A DNA stretch of 64,000 bases. It comes from Ga0077555 sp050187415 (GTDB lineage Bacteria; Pseudomonadota; Alphaproteobacteria; Rhizobiales; Hyphomicrobiaceae). A program made the translations under genes and the position numbers. Numbering within the stretch: the first letter of the stretch is position 1; every line of letters begins with the position of its first letter. The stretch covers positions 1-64,000 of the forward strand of contig JBFWXN010000014.1 of the NCBI GenBank assembly GCA_050187415.1, in the 5' to 3' direction. Shown in pieces: positions 8,596 to 16,265 of the stretch. Below the pieces are notes generated by a model. The model did not search any database. It saw nothing but the letters and a program-made list of their open reading frames with translations, and was not told the DNA's origin.

Positions 8596-9425
8596 CGCCC
8601 AAACTCCATTCTGTCTTGGTCGCCCTACTTGGCCGCGTCTCCGAGCGCGGTGGACGGCCCGAAGCTGTCTTCTTGGTCAGCGAGTTGTCGAAGTGGCCGT
8701 ATGGTGCGGCGCAAACCCTGAAGAGCGCTCGATTGCTCCGAGAGCTGCCTCAGGCGGAGAGCGTAACCTGCTTGGCCTGTGAGGAGAGGTGCCTCCGCCC
8801 AGTGACAAGTGAGATCAGTGATGAGTGCCGCCCGCGGCGGGCCACCTGGACTTGCCATCTTCATGAACATCTCGGCCCTTTCGACGAGCCAGTCGAGATC
8901 TTGCAGCGATTCAGCAGCAGTCGGGAGATGGTGGCGAAGTTTGTCGCGCGGGCATTGAAGCTCGAAGTCCGCGATCATGATGCGAACTGGCGGCGATCGA
9001 GCTTCGCCACATTGAAGATGGACGGCAAGAGCCGTGCCTTCAGCATCGAGTTCGATGGCCATGCCGTGGTTAAGCTAGGATCAGCATCGATTGACCTTGT
9101 CGAGCTGCTGGAGTGGGATAGCACCATTTCGATCGATCGGGCAGCACTGGCGGCCTGTTTCAATGCCTCCGTCGACACCCTATCGGGAGAGAAGCGCATT
9201 CAACCATCGACCACCGTGCGCGAGGTCGCGAAGCTCACCACACAGTTGCGCGTTCGGAAACTACAACGGCGCATCGATGTGTTGGCCACCAAGCATCCGC
9301 AACTCAACAAGGAGCAGCTCGCGAAAAAGCTGGTCAAGGCGGGCGAGGGCGAGGGCATGAGCGCAGGCCGGATTGCGCGGGTCACTCGAATGCCGAAGAA
9401 ACTCAGGCGGAAAAATTTCGCCTGA
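8592..9425 (+). CDS. unknown protein with zinc-finger-like and basic C-terminal regions
   Basis: A 277-aa protein coupled to the preceding gene by an ATGA overlap. Residues about 58-95 hold a cysteine cluster (CLACEERC, a later Cys, then CHLHEH), suggestive of a metal site. The last 70 residues are strongly basic and helical (RVRKLQRRIDVLATKHP, then ARVTRMPKKLRRKNF), as in a DNA-binding tail. I do not recognise the family. The pairing of a 397-aa alpha/beta protein with a small probable DNA-binding partner resembles accessory modules of mobile elements. Function is unassigned. Confidence 0.6.
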   Translation: MTPKLHSVLVALLGRVSERGGRPEAVFLVSELSKWPYGAAQTLKSARLLRELPQAESVTCLACEERCLRPVTSEISDECRPRRATWTCHLHEHLGPFDEPVEILQRFSSSREMVAKFVARALKLEVRDHDANWRRSSFATLKMDGKSRAFSIEFDGHAVVKLGSASIDLVELLEWDSTISIDRAALAACFNASVDTLSGEKRIQPSTTVREVAKLTTQLRVRKLQRRIDVLATKHPQLNKEQLAKKLVKAGEGEGMSAGRIARVTRMPKKLRRKNFA

Positions 9426-9620
9426 ACGCCTGATTAAGAATGCTGAGAATTCAATATCTTGCCGAGCTGCGACACTCGACATGCTTGGCGGTCTTGCGCA
9501 CCTCGCATCGGTTCAACACTCTGAAAACGCTGGGTATCGGCGCGCAGGTTGCCCCCTGTGATCGCCCCTGCATTGGGCGCACGTTGCCTCCCACAACACT
9601 GTTTGGCCGTGGAGGTTACG

Positions 9621-10214
9621 ATGAGCGACAAGCCCGACAATGATGACGCCGAGGGAGCGCCTGGTCCCTTTGATCCTAGCCGGTTGAGGCTGTCCCAGAG
9701 CTTCTCGCACGGCTCGGACGTGCGGCGCGCGCTAGTGACGGTACCTGTTCGCAAGCCCAGCGCGCAGGACTTCTTCCGGGTCCATCCTGACGAGAACTGG
9801 CGCCTCGATACCGCGCTGATCGAAATCAAAGCAGATCGCGAGATCTACCTGGTCGATCCCGCGATCTGGCCGCTCTTTCCGAACGAGTGCAAGCCTCGCA
9901 CGCTCTACACGACGATCGACCGCCGAAACGTGCTGACGCTCTGGCCCGTGCGGTTGCCCGATGAGAACGGACGTCTGGACGACTGGAACCGATCGGCCCA
10001 TGAAGCCGCACAAATCGCCATGGAGAAATGGGTACGCATGTCGGCGGACATGGCATTGGGTGCATATCGCATCGACGTGGCGGTGGGGGCGTTTCCGGAC
10101 CCGGTCTGGCCGACCGACGTCACCTTCGCTGACCTCCTCAAGATCGCGTTCAAAGGCAAGATGATCGAGGACCTCGACCATCCGGTGCTGCGTCGGCTCC
10201 GGGGGGAAATCTGA
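9621..10214 (+). CDS. element-borne protein preceding the family-A polymerase
   Basis: A 197-aa acidic protein of unknown function. GGAGGTTACG precedes the ATG at 9621, which I prefer over an upstream in-frame ATG. Residues about 13-22 read PFDPSRLRLS, a motif that recurs at the N-terminus of the wHTH-like protein encoded at 11958. The body includes FFRVHPDENWRLDTALIEIK and ends in GKMIEDLDHPVLRRLRGE, the sort of sequence seen in small proteins that accompany polymerase genes on proteobacterial integrative elements. The stop overlaps the polymerase start by one base, so coupling is likely. No catalytic motif is visible. Confidence 0.7.
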   Translation: MSDKPDNDDAEGAPGPFDPSRLRLSQSFSHGSDVRRALVTVPVRKPSAQDFFRVHPDENWRLDTALIEIKADREIYLVDPAIWPLFPNECKPRTLYTTIDRRNVLTLWPVRLPDENGRLDDWNRSAHEAAQIAMEKWVRMSADMALGAYRIDVAVGAFPDPVWPTDVTFADLLKIAFKGKMIEDLDHPVLRRLRGEI

Positions 10215-11929
10215 TGGCCTGCGCACTCAGTCATTTCCTCAGCGTCTGGTGCATTGCTGTCGCGGTCGAGACGCGGCCCGGTGAGTGCTTGAAGCCGATA
10301 GCGATTGCAGCCACGGACCTTTCATCAACGGCCGTCGTGCAGCTCGGGATGCCAAAACTGCGCGGCGTTCGTCGGCCGCCGTACCCGACGGGACCGCTCA
10401 CACTCATCGTCACGATCGACGCTCAACTGCTCGCCGGCTGCCATCTCGCGCTGGGCTGGCGCATGCCGGAGCGGATCATCGATCTGAAAGTGGAGTTCCA
10501 CAACGATCGTTCGGTTGCCCGAGCGATGGTCGGTGGGCTTGCCGGCGCGCTCGCGGCAGCCGGACAGCCAGCGACGATGGGTCTGCTGTCGGGGACGTCG
10601 CCGGCCCAGATGAGGGGGCGGCTTGACGCTGTTGCGCGTCTCTTCGCCAGCAAGCGCGACAGCCTCGACCTCGGTCGTAGTCTGTTGCGTGGTCGCTACC
10701 TCTGCGCCGTGGCTCGCATCGAGGCTGCCGGCCTACCGGTCGATGGCGAGCTGATCAAGCAATTGCGCATGGATTGGTCAAAGATCCTGGAGCGCGTCAT
10801 CTCCAATGTCGACGAAAGCCTCGGCGTCTACCGGGGCTGTCGCCTGGACGAGACGGCCTTCTCGCACGTGCTCGAACGTCACGGCATCGACTGGCCGCAC
10901 ACGGCGACGGGCGCGCTCACTCTCGACGACGCCACATTCCGAGAAATGTCTCGGTTGCACCGCGTGTTGTGTCCGATCAAGCAGCTCCGCGCCACGATGA
11001 TCGGCTTCGATCCCAGCGCGCTCGCCATAGGACGTGACGAACGCAACCGGACGCCATTGCGCCCATTTGCGTCGCAAACTGGTCGCAATCAGCCGAGAGC
11101 CAAGGCGTCCGTGCTGGGGAGCGCAGGCTGGGTGCGCCACCTGATCCTGCCAGCACCCGGCACCGGGCTCGCTATGCTCGATTGGCAGCAGCAGGAGTTC
11201 GGCATCGCGGCTGCCCTGTCCGGCGATGGCAAGATGCAAGCGGCCTACCGATCCGGCGATCCGTATTTGGCGCTGGCAGTCACGGCAGGGGCCGTTCCCG
11301 CCGGCGGCACCGGCTCGACCCACTCGCACGAGCGCGAGCGCTTCAAGCGATGCGCGCTGGGCCTGCAGTATGGAATCGGTCGAGCGCGGCTGGCGCGCCA
11401 GCTCGGCATACCGGAGAGTGTCGCCGCCGCAATGATTGACGGCCATCGATCGGCGTTCCCCCGGTTCTGGGCGTGGCTGGACGCGGTCGAGATGCGAGCG
11501 CTCGCTGATCGCGAGATGCGCTCGGTCTTCGGTTGGCGGTTGCCGATCGATGCCGCGACGAACCCGCGCTCGATCCGCAACTTTCCGATGCAGGCGAACG
11601 GAGCCGAGATGCTCCGGCTCGCATGCTGCCTGATGACAGAGGCCGGCATCCGAGTTTGCGCGCCGAATCACGACGCAGTCGTGATCGAGGCACCGCTGGC
11701 GGATCTCGATGAAGTCGTTTCCACCGCCAAGCGCCTCATGGGAGAGGCTAGCACAGTCGTCCTCGGAGGCTTCAGCCTTCGGGCGTCGGTACGCACAGTG
11801 CGAGGGCCTGACAGATGGTCGGAACCAAAAGGACAGGCGATGTGGTCGGCGGTCTTGGCAGCCCTTGGGAAGCCACCTGCTCACCAGCGCGACGCAACCT
11901 GCGCATCCGCAAGCCCCCGTCCCATCTAA
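10214..11929 (+). CDS. divergent family-A (PolA-like) DNA polymerase of an integrative element
   Basis: A 571-aa protein. Motif A is LDWQQQEFGIA (D323, E328), matching DYSQIELR with the Arg replaced by Gly. The O-helix motif B is RFKRCALGLQYG (K378, Y386), with Leu where E. coli PolI has Phe762. Motif C is NHDA (H486, D487) in place of VHDE. A TGRNQPRAK segment at 289-297 is typical of the island polymerases. The N-terminal 100 residues look like a worn 3'-5' exonuclease domain: ERIID survives, but the usual Asp-x-Glu motif is not seen. There is no 5'-nuclease domain. Polymerase activity is likely and proofreading unlikely. It is coupled to the 197-aa gene upstream. It could copy element DNA or act in repair. 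Confidence 0.85.
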   Translation: MACALSHFLSVWCIAVAVETRPGECLKPIAIAATDLSSTAVVQLGMPKLRGVRRPPYPTGPLTLIVTIDAQLLAGCHLALGWRMPERIIDLKVEFHNDRSVARAMVGGLAGALAAAGQPATMGLLSGTSPAQMRGRLDAVARLFASKRDSLDLGRSLLRGRYLCAVARIEAAGLPVDGELIKQLRMDWSKILERVISNVDESLGVYRGCRLDETAFSHVLERHGIDWPHTATGALTLDDATFREMSRLHRVLCPIKQLRATMIGFDPSALAIGRDERNRTPLRPFASQTGRNQPRAKASVLGSAGWVRHLILPAPGTGLAMLDWQQQEFGIAAALSGDGKMQAAYRSGDPYLALAVTAGAVPAGGTGSTHSHERERFKRCALGLQYGIGRARLARQLGIPESVAAAMIDGHRSAFPRFWAWLDAVEMRALADREMRSVFGWRLPIDAATNPRSIRNFPMQANGAEMLRLACCLMTEAGIRVCAPNHDAVVIEAPLADLDEVVSTAKRLMGEASTVVLGGFSLRASVRTVRGPDRWSEPKGQAMWSAVLAALGKPPAHQRDATCASASPRPI

Positions 11930-11957
11930 TAATATGTATCTATAAGGGTAGAGTAAA

Positions 11958-12341
11958 ATGGCTCCCTTTGATCCCGACCGTCTGAGGCTTCGAGACCAAC
12001 CGAGAGAAGCGCCCGTGCGACGGCTAGCAAAGCCGAGACGAGGTGAGCGCTTCCTCAAGGGGCCGGTTCCTTTAGCTTGGCTTGAGGCTGCTGCGCGACT
12101 GCCGGGTAAGTCGCTGCATGCCGGCATCGCGCTCTGGTACGCGGCCGGCCTTGCGCGGTCTTCTGCGATTCCCTTGAGCAACATCGCCGGGGGAGCCTTC
12201 GGTCTCGACCGGAATGCCAAGTACCGAGCGCTGGCGTGGCTCGAAGAGGCGGGGCTCGTAAAAGTCGAGCGCAATCTTGGTCGGGCGCCCATCGTGACGA
12301 TTCTCGAACTTGCGCGACCCGCTCGTAGAGACAACGTCTAA
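11958..12341 (+). CDS. small helix-turn-helix-like DNA-binding protein
   Basis: A 127-aa basic protein. It starts MAPFDPDRLRLRD, sharing the FDP-x-RLRL motif with the protein at 9621. Residues about 55-115 (SLHAGIALWYAAGLARSS, then LDRNAKYRALAWLEEAGLV) look like a winged helix-turn-helix with the recognition helix followed by a Gly-Leu-Val wing; the C-terminus gives strand-like VKVERN and APIVTI. The ATG follows AAGGGTAGAG, and the short spacer after the polymerase is AT-rich, so it may have its own promoter. A role in transcription or copy control of the element is inferred. Confidence 0.7.
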   Translation: MAPFDPDRLRLRDQPREAPVRRLAKPRRGERFLKGPVPLAWLEAAARLPGKSLHAGIALWYAAGLARSSAIPLSNIAGGAFGLDRNAKYRALAWLEEAGLVKVERNLGRAPIVTILELARPARRDNV

Positions 12342-12355
12342 TTCAGGCGCAGCTC

Positions 12356-12595
12356 ATGGCGGCCACTCCGACCAATCCTGGCGCATGGCCTCGCCTCATG
12401 AGGGCGGCGACAGCGGCCGCCTATGTCGACGAGCGTTCAGTTGGTGCTTTTCGCCGCTCGGTGGGTACACTTTGGCCCCAACCGCTTGTTGTCGCGGGAA
12501 AGGGAGAGCGATGGTTGAAGGAGGATCTCGACGCCGCGATCGACCGCGCATCTCGGAGGCCGGCGCTAGTCCGAGACGCCGCGGACATCTTATGA
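12356..12595 (+). CDS. excisionase-like / AlpA-type small DNA-binding protein
   Basis: A 79-aa protein that overlaps the integrase start by four bases (ATGA). The sequence RAATAAAYVDERSVGAFRRSV followed by a strand-like WPQPLVVAGKGERWLKEDLD is the pattern of the AlpA/excisionase winged helix: helix-turn-helix, then a short hairpin, then a helix with W-x-x-DLD. Such proteins bend DNA at the attachment site and set the direction of recombination, or activate the integrase gene. Tight coupling to the integrase supports this. The ribosome site is weak (AGGCG). The assignment rests on pattern and context. Confidence 0.65.
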   Translation: MAATPTNPGAWPRLMRAATAAAYVDERSVGAFRRSVGTLWPQPLVVAGKGERWLKEDLDAAIDRASRRPALVRDAADIL

Positions 12596-13815
12596 AACCG
12601 CAAGGCTGGCCCAGGTACATGCTTGCCAAGCGCCTCAAGTCGGGTCAGGTGGCCTACTATTGGAATGCTAGGAACGCTGACATCAGAAGCGGGTTCAGTC
12701 TGCATCGCGAGGCGCTAGGCACCGATTACGCCACCGCGAAGAACCGGGCCGACCAACTGAATCTGCATCTCGACGATTGGCGCATTGGCAGAGGCAATCG
12801 CCCCTTGCTGGAAACGGCGGCCAACTACGGCACAGTTGACTGGTGGATCCAGACCTATCTGCGGTCCCCCGCGTTCGAGAAGCTCAAGGAGCGTACGAAG
12901 CCCACCTACCGCTATCAGCTCGGTCTCCTGGCTGAACTCCCGACCCGAACCGGCCATCGCGTCGGACACCTTGCGGTGAAGGCAATCACGCCAGCGGCTG
13001 TAGACAAGCTCTACGAGGCTCTGCGAGGCGGCAAACTAGGCACGAAATTGCGGCGTGCAAACCATACGATCGACATCGCCAAGAAGGCGTGGGTGGTTGT
13101 GCAGCGGACCCACCCACAGTTGTTTCCTGCCTCAAACCCCTTCGTGGGGCTCACTCGGTTTAAGACTACTGGAACAATAAAACCTGCGACCAGGACTGAG
13201 GCATTCGCCCTCAGCGATGCAATCTGGGCTTATGGCCATCCGCATCTCGCCATCGTCCCGCTGGTATGCTTCGAGTGGCTCCAGCGTCCGGAGAACGTTC
13301 TGGCCGGCTACCTGAGGTGGACCGATTATCGCCCCCGCGAGCGGCCAGCCAATGTCAGGATCGTACACCATAAAACCGGCGTAGAGATCTGGCACCCCTT
13401 GGAGGAAGCCGGGATCCGCTTCTATCCAGAGCTGGAAGATCGCCTCGCCCAGCTTGAACGGCTCGCCATCCCTGTTGTGGTGACGCCCGGGATCAAGGGC
13501 TCGAATAGGCCGTACTCGTTCTCGTACGCAAAAAGGATCGTCCGCGAGGCCCGGCGCGCTGCTGGACTACCGGAGCATGTCACGATGACTGCGTGTCGTC
13601 ATGGTGGAATGACCGAACTCGGCGATGCCGAACTCTCCGAACAAGGCGTGATGAGCCTATCGGGCCATCGCACTCCCGATGCCGCCAGAGGTTACGTCAA
13701 AAAGACCGATGCTCAGCGTCTTGCTGCGGCCCGCAAGAGGCGCGCATGGGTCGCCGAATTGGAACACGCGCAGTACGAGAGTCAGAATGGAGCCGGGAGA
13801 CGAGAGTCAGAATGA
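12592..13815 (+). CDS. tyrosine site-specific integrase of the element
   Basis: A 407-aa protein. The start is the ATG at 12592 coupled to the excisionase-like gene; an open extension upstream is in the other gene's territory. Catalytic-domain features: Arg in WLQRPENVL, Lys in HHKTG, Arg in TACRHGG, His in LSGHRT and Tyr in ARGYVKK. In the usual HxxR box II the first His is Thr here (TACR), while a His follows the Arg. The N-terminal part (GWPRYMLAKRLKSGQVAYYW) is an arm-binding-like segment. The gene ends 55 bp from the tRNA-Arg 3' end, the classic position for an integrase that uses the tRNA as attachment site. Confidence 0.85.
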   Translation: MKPQGWPRYMLAKRLKSGQVAYYWNARNADIRSGFSLHREALGTDYATAKNRADQLNLHLDDWRIGRGNRPLLETAANYGTVDWWIQTYLRSPAFEKLKERTKPTYRYQLGLLAELPTRTGHRVGHLAVKAITPAAVDKLYEALRGGKLGTKLRRANHTIDIAKKAWVVVQRTHPQLFPASNPFVGLTRFKTTGTIKPATRTEAFALSDAIWAYGHPHLAIVPLVCFEWLQRPENVLAGYLRWTDYRPRERPANVRIVHHKTGVEIWHPLEEAGIRFYPELEDRLAQLERLAIPVVVTPGIKGSNRPYSFSYAKRIVREARRAAGLPEHVTMTACRHGGMTELGDAELSEQGVMSLSGHRTPDAARGYVKKTDAQRLAAARKRRAWVAELEHAQYESQNGAGRRESE

Positions 13816-13842
13816 GTTCGGAGAGAACGTTTGTCCTCCACG

Positions 13843-13890
13843 TAACCAACTGAAATGTAATGGGATATTGTGGCGATCCCGGCAGGATTC
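13843..13890. other. probable element attachment end at the tRNA-Arg 3' end
   Basis: The 3' part of the tRNA gene (T-arm, acceptor strand, CCA) next to the integrase is the expected crossover region. The element lies to the left. I saw no second copy of the tRNA 3' sequence within 1-13870, so the other attachment site should be beyond position 1. Exact limits are estimated. Confidence 0.5.
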
Positions 13891-13947
13891 GAACCTGCGA
13901 CCCCCAGATTAGGAATCTGGTGCTCTATCCGGCTGAGCTACGGGACC
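13871..13947 (-). tRNA. tRNA-Arg (anticodon CCU)
   Basis: A complete 77-nt cloverleaf on the minus strand. The acceptor stem GGTCCCG pairs with CGGGATC (one G-T pair), the discriminator is G and the CCA end is encoded. The anticodon stem CCAGA/TCTGG encloses loop TTCCTAA, anticodon CCU, which reads AGG. The T-arm holds GGTTCGAATCC. The 3' end points to the integrase, 55 bp away. Confidence 0.95.
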
Positions 13948-14153
13948 GGCGTGAGGCGTACTCGTCCGCCCCGTGGACCGAGGTGCCTCACCGGAAGGCT
14001 CACGTCAAGTGCCGACGCGAGTCGCGCGCACCCGACGCGTTCTCGGCATCGACCGGCCGAGTTTCGGAGCCGTTCGGACGATGGGTTGACGAACGGAATG
14101 CCCTTCTGGCCTCACCTGTTATACCTTGCGCGATCCGGCATCGGAGACATCGA

Positions 14154-14630
14154 GTGGCCGACGAGATCGAGCGAAAATTCCTGGTGACGAATGATGACTG
14201 GCGCCGGACGGCCGTCGGCGAGGAACATTTGTGCCAATTCTACCTCGCCACGACCGGGCGCTCCAGCATCCGAGTGCGGATCAGGAACGATGCGGAGGCT
14301 CGCTTGACGATCAAATCAGCCAAGCCGGGCCCGCGCCGAGACGAGTTCGAATACGCAATACCGCTCGAGGACGCGCATGCCCTTCGCGCGCTCGCGATTG
14401 GCAGCGTTATTGAAAAGGTACGCCATATCGTGCCTGCGGATCCGTCCGGCGCCCTCCGCTGGGAGGTGGACGTCTTCGGTGGTGCCCACGAAGGTTTAGT
14501 CATCGCCGAGATCGAGCTTCAGTCGACGGACCAGTCGTTCGATCGCCCGGAGTGGCTCGGCAAAGACGTGACGGACGACGAACGCTATTACAACGCAGCC
14601 CTGGCTCGGCATGCTCCCATCCGGAGTTGA
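14154..14630 (+). CDS. CYTH-domain protein (triphosphate tunnel enzyme, inorganic triphosphatase-like)
   Basis: A 158-aa protein starting with the family signature EIERKFLV at residues 4-11. Further acidic and basic strands of the tunnel fold follow: SIRVRIRND, RLTIKSA, RRDEFEYAIPLED, IEKVRHIV, RWEVDVFGG and AEIELQS. CYTH proteins bind triphosphate groups in a beta-tunnel with a divalent metal; bacterial single-domain forms usually hydrolyse inorganic triphosphate or are of unknown substrate. GTG is the start because the family N-terminus fits and CGGAGAC lies just before it. It is the first core gene after the tRNA and probably has its own promoter in 13948-14153. Confidence 0.85.
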   Translation: MADEIERKFLVTNDDWRRTAVGEEHLCQFYLATTGRSSIRVRIRNDAEARLTIKSAKPGPRRDEFEYAIPLEDAHALRALAIGSVIEKVRHIVPADPSGALRWEVDVFGGAHEGLVIAEIELQSTDQSFDRPEWLGKDVTDDERYYNAALARHAPIRS

Positions 14631-14654
14631 TGAGGCCCGTGGCAAAACCTTGCT

Positions 14655-14673
14655 GCCGCGCGCGATGCGCGGC
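14655..14673. terminator. hairpin after the CYTH gene
   Basis: Perfect 7-bp stem GCCGCGC / GCGCGGC with loop GCGAT, 25 bp after the CYTH stop and before the VWA gene. There is no T-run, so if it terminates transcription it is not of the classic type. Confidence 0.3.
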
Positions 14674-14792
14674 CGTCGCGAGCGACGTGCGCCGCCCCAG
14701 GCTCGCCGCACGTCCACCCACCTTTTGCCACGCCTAGAGACGAGTATCGTCCCAGGGTGCGTTCACGCGCATCGCAGATTGGGAAAGACGAT

Positions 14793-16160
14793 ATGCGAAC
14801 GAATAATTGGAAACGAAACGGTTGCCTCCTTGCCTGCCTGGCTGCGGCGCCCGCGATTGGCGGTGCTCCCTTGGCAGCGCTCGCCTCTACCGCTCCCCCT
14901 CTCACGATCAATGCCGAGTTGGATCGGTCGGTCCTGACCGTCGGTGCGCCGCACCGGGCCTATCTCAGGGTCTCGATCACGCCCGCGCGGCGTCCTGATG
15001 CCAAGCGCGCCCTCATGAACGTCGCACTCGTCGTCGACCGATCGGGCTCGATGGGTGCCCAAGCACGAATGGCCAATGCACGGCGTGCCGCCACCATGGC
15101 AGTCGACCGGCTCGGCGCAGACGATATCCTGTCTGTCGTGAGCTACGACGACCGCGTCGAGGTGGATGTTCCCGCGACCAAGGTGCTCGATCGCGCCGAC
15201 GTGAAAGAGCGCATCAATCGTCTGACGCCTCGCGGCTCGACGGCAATCCACGCCGCGCTTTTGAAAGCGGCCGACGAGGTGCGAAAGTTCAAGTCGAAAG
15301 ACCGCGTCAACCGCATCGTGCTCATTTCCGACGGCCTCGCCAACGTCGGACCATCGAAGCCGCACGATTTCGAGAGCCTGGGTCGCGAGTTGGCGAGCGA
15401 AGGCATTACGGTCTCCACGATCGGCCTCGGCAATGGCTATAATGAGGATCTGATGGCCGGACTCGCCCGGAGCGCCGACGGCGGCCACGTCTTCGTACAG
15501 GAAAGCGCCGATCTGGCCGCCTTCCTCTCGCGTGAATTCGACGACGTCGCCGGTACGGTGGGCCAGGAGGCCGAGATCATCATCAAAGTGAAAGACGGTG
15601 TGCGTCCCATTCGATCGTTGGGACGCGACGCGCGCGTCGAGACGGACCGCATCGTCTATCGCGTGGGTGCACTTTACGGCGGAGTCGAGCAGATGCTGCT
15701 CGCCGAGTTGCAGATCGATCCATCAACTGGCGTGGGCGAAGGAACGGTTGCGGAAATCGAGGTCGCCTACACGAGCACCGAGACAGGCGCGCGGGCAACG
15801 GCAAATGGGTCAGCGGTGGTCCAATTCGACGCCGATGAAAAGGCGTCCGAGCGAAGCGTCAACGCATCGGTGATGCGGGACGTCACGACATTGCTTTCGC
15901 GTGCCACTCGCGATGCGGCCATTAAGCTACGCGACGCCGGTCGCCTCGACGAGGCCCGCGCCAAATTCAATGCCAACGCCGCCTATTTGCGCAAACAGCA
16001 AAGCGCCTTCGACAAGAGCGGCGAATACGCTCCGCTCGCCAGTGAACTGAAGGCCACCGAAGAGGCTGCGGCCGCAGCGACCCCGGCGGAATGGTCGAAA
16101 GCCCGTAAGATCCAACGCGCGACCGACAGCAACAGCTTCGGCGCGAGCCAGAAGTATTGA
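14793..16160 (+). CDS. secreted von Willebrand factor type A domain protein
   Basis: A 455-aa protein. The ATG at 14793 gives a clear signal peptide (NWKRNGCLLACLAAAPAIGG ending near ALA). The VWA domain follows with a full MIDAS metal site: DRSGS in the first strand, the Thr in RGSTAIH, and the Asp in LISDGLANVG. Such domains bind protein partners through a divalent ion. The C-terminal part is Ala/Glu-rich and helical (ARAKFNANAAYLRKQQSAF), with no membrane anchor or sortase signal, so it should be periplasmic or released. The neighbours are unrelated enzymes; the partner is unknown. Confidence 0.85.
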   Translation: MRTNNWKRNGCLLACLAAAPAIGGAPLAALASTAPPLTINAELDRSVLTVGAPHRAYLRVSITPARRPDAKRALMNVALVVDRSGSMGAQARMANARRAATMAVDRLGADDILSVVSYDDRVEVDVPATKVLDRADVKERINRLTPRGSTAIHAALLKAADEVRKFKSKDRVNRIVLISDGLANVGPSKPHDFESLGRELASEGITVSTIGLGNGYNEDLMAGLARSADGGHVFVQESADLAAFLSREFDDVAGTVGQEAEIIIKVKDGVRPIRSLGRDARVETDRIVYRVGALYGGVEQMLLAELQIDPSTGVGEGTVAEIEVAYTSTETGARATANGSAVVQFDADEKASERSVNASVMRDVTTLLSRATRDAAIKLRDAGRLDEARAKFNANAAYLRKQQSAFDKSGEYAPLASELKATEEAAAAATPAEWSKARKIQRATDSNSFGASQKY

Positions 16161-16200
16161 ACCGCAGGCGCACGCCGGGCCATCCCCAGCGACGCTCGGC

Positions 16201-16230
16201 TTGTGATCGCTGGCTGACGGACGCTATCCT
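16201..16230 (+). promoter_or_regulatory. candidate sigma-70 promoter for the acyl-CoA dehydrogenase pair
   Basis: TTGTGA (16201-16206) and TATCCT (16225-16230) with an 18-bp spacer, ending 35 bp before the ATG at 16266. The elements fit the alphaproteobacterial housekeeping consensus only partly. Confidence 0.3.
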
Positions 16231-16265
16231 CGCAGCGGACCCTACGTCCGCTGCCGGAGACACGC

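Noticed and set aside
10778..12334. 518-codon open frame antisense to the polymerase gene
   Set aside because: It runs through the polymerase motifs on the other strand, its translation is rich in Arg, Ala, Ser and Gly with no family likeness, and long antisense frames are expected in GC-rich DNA.
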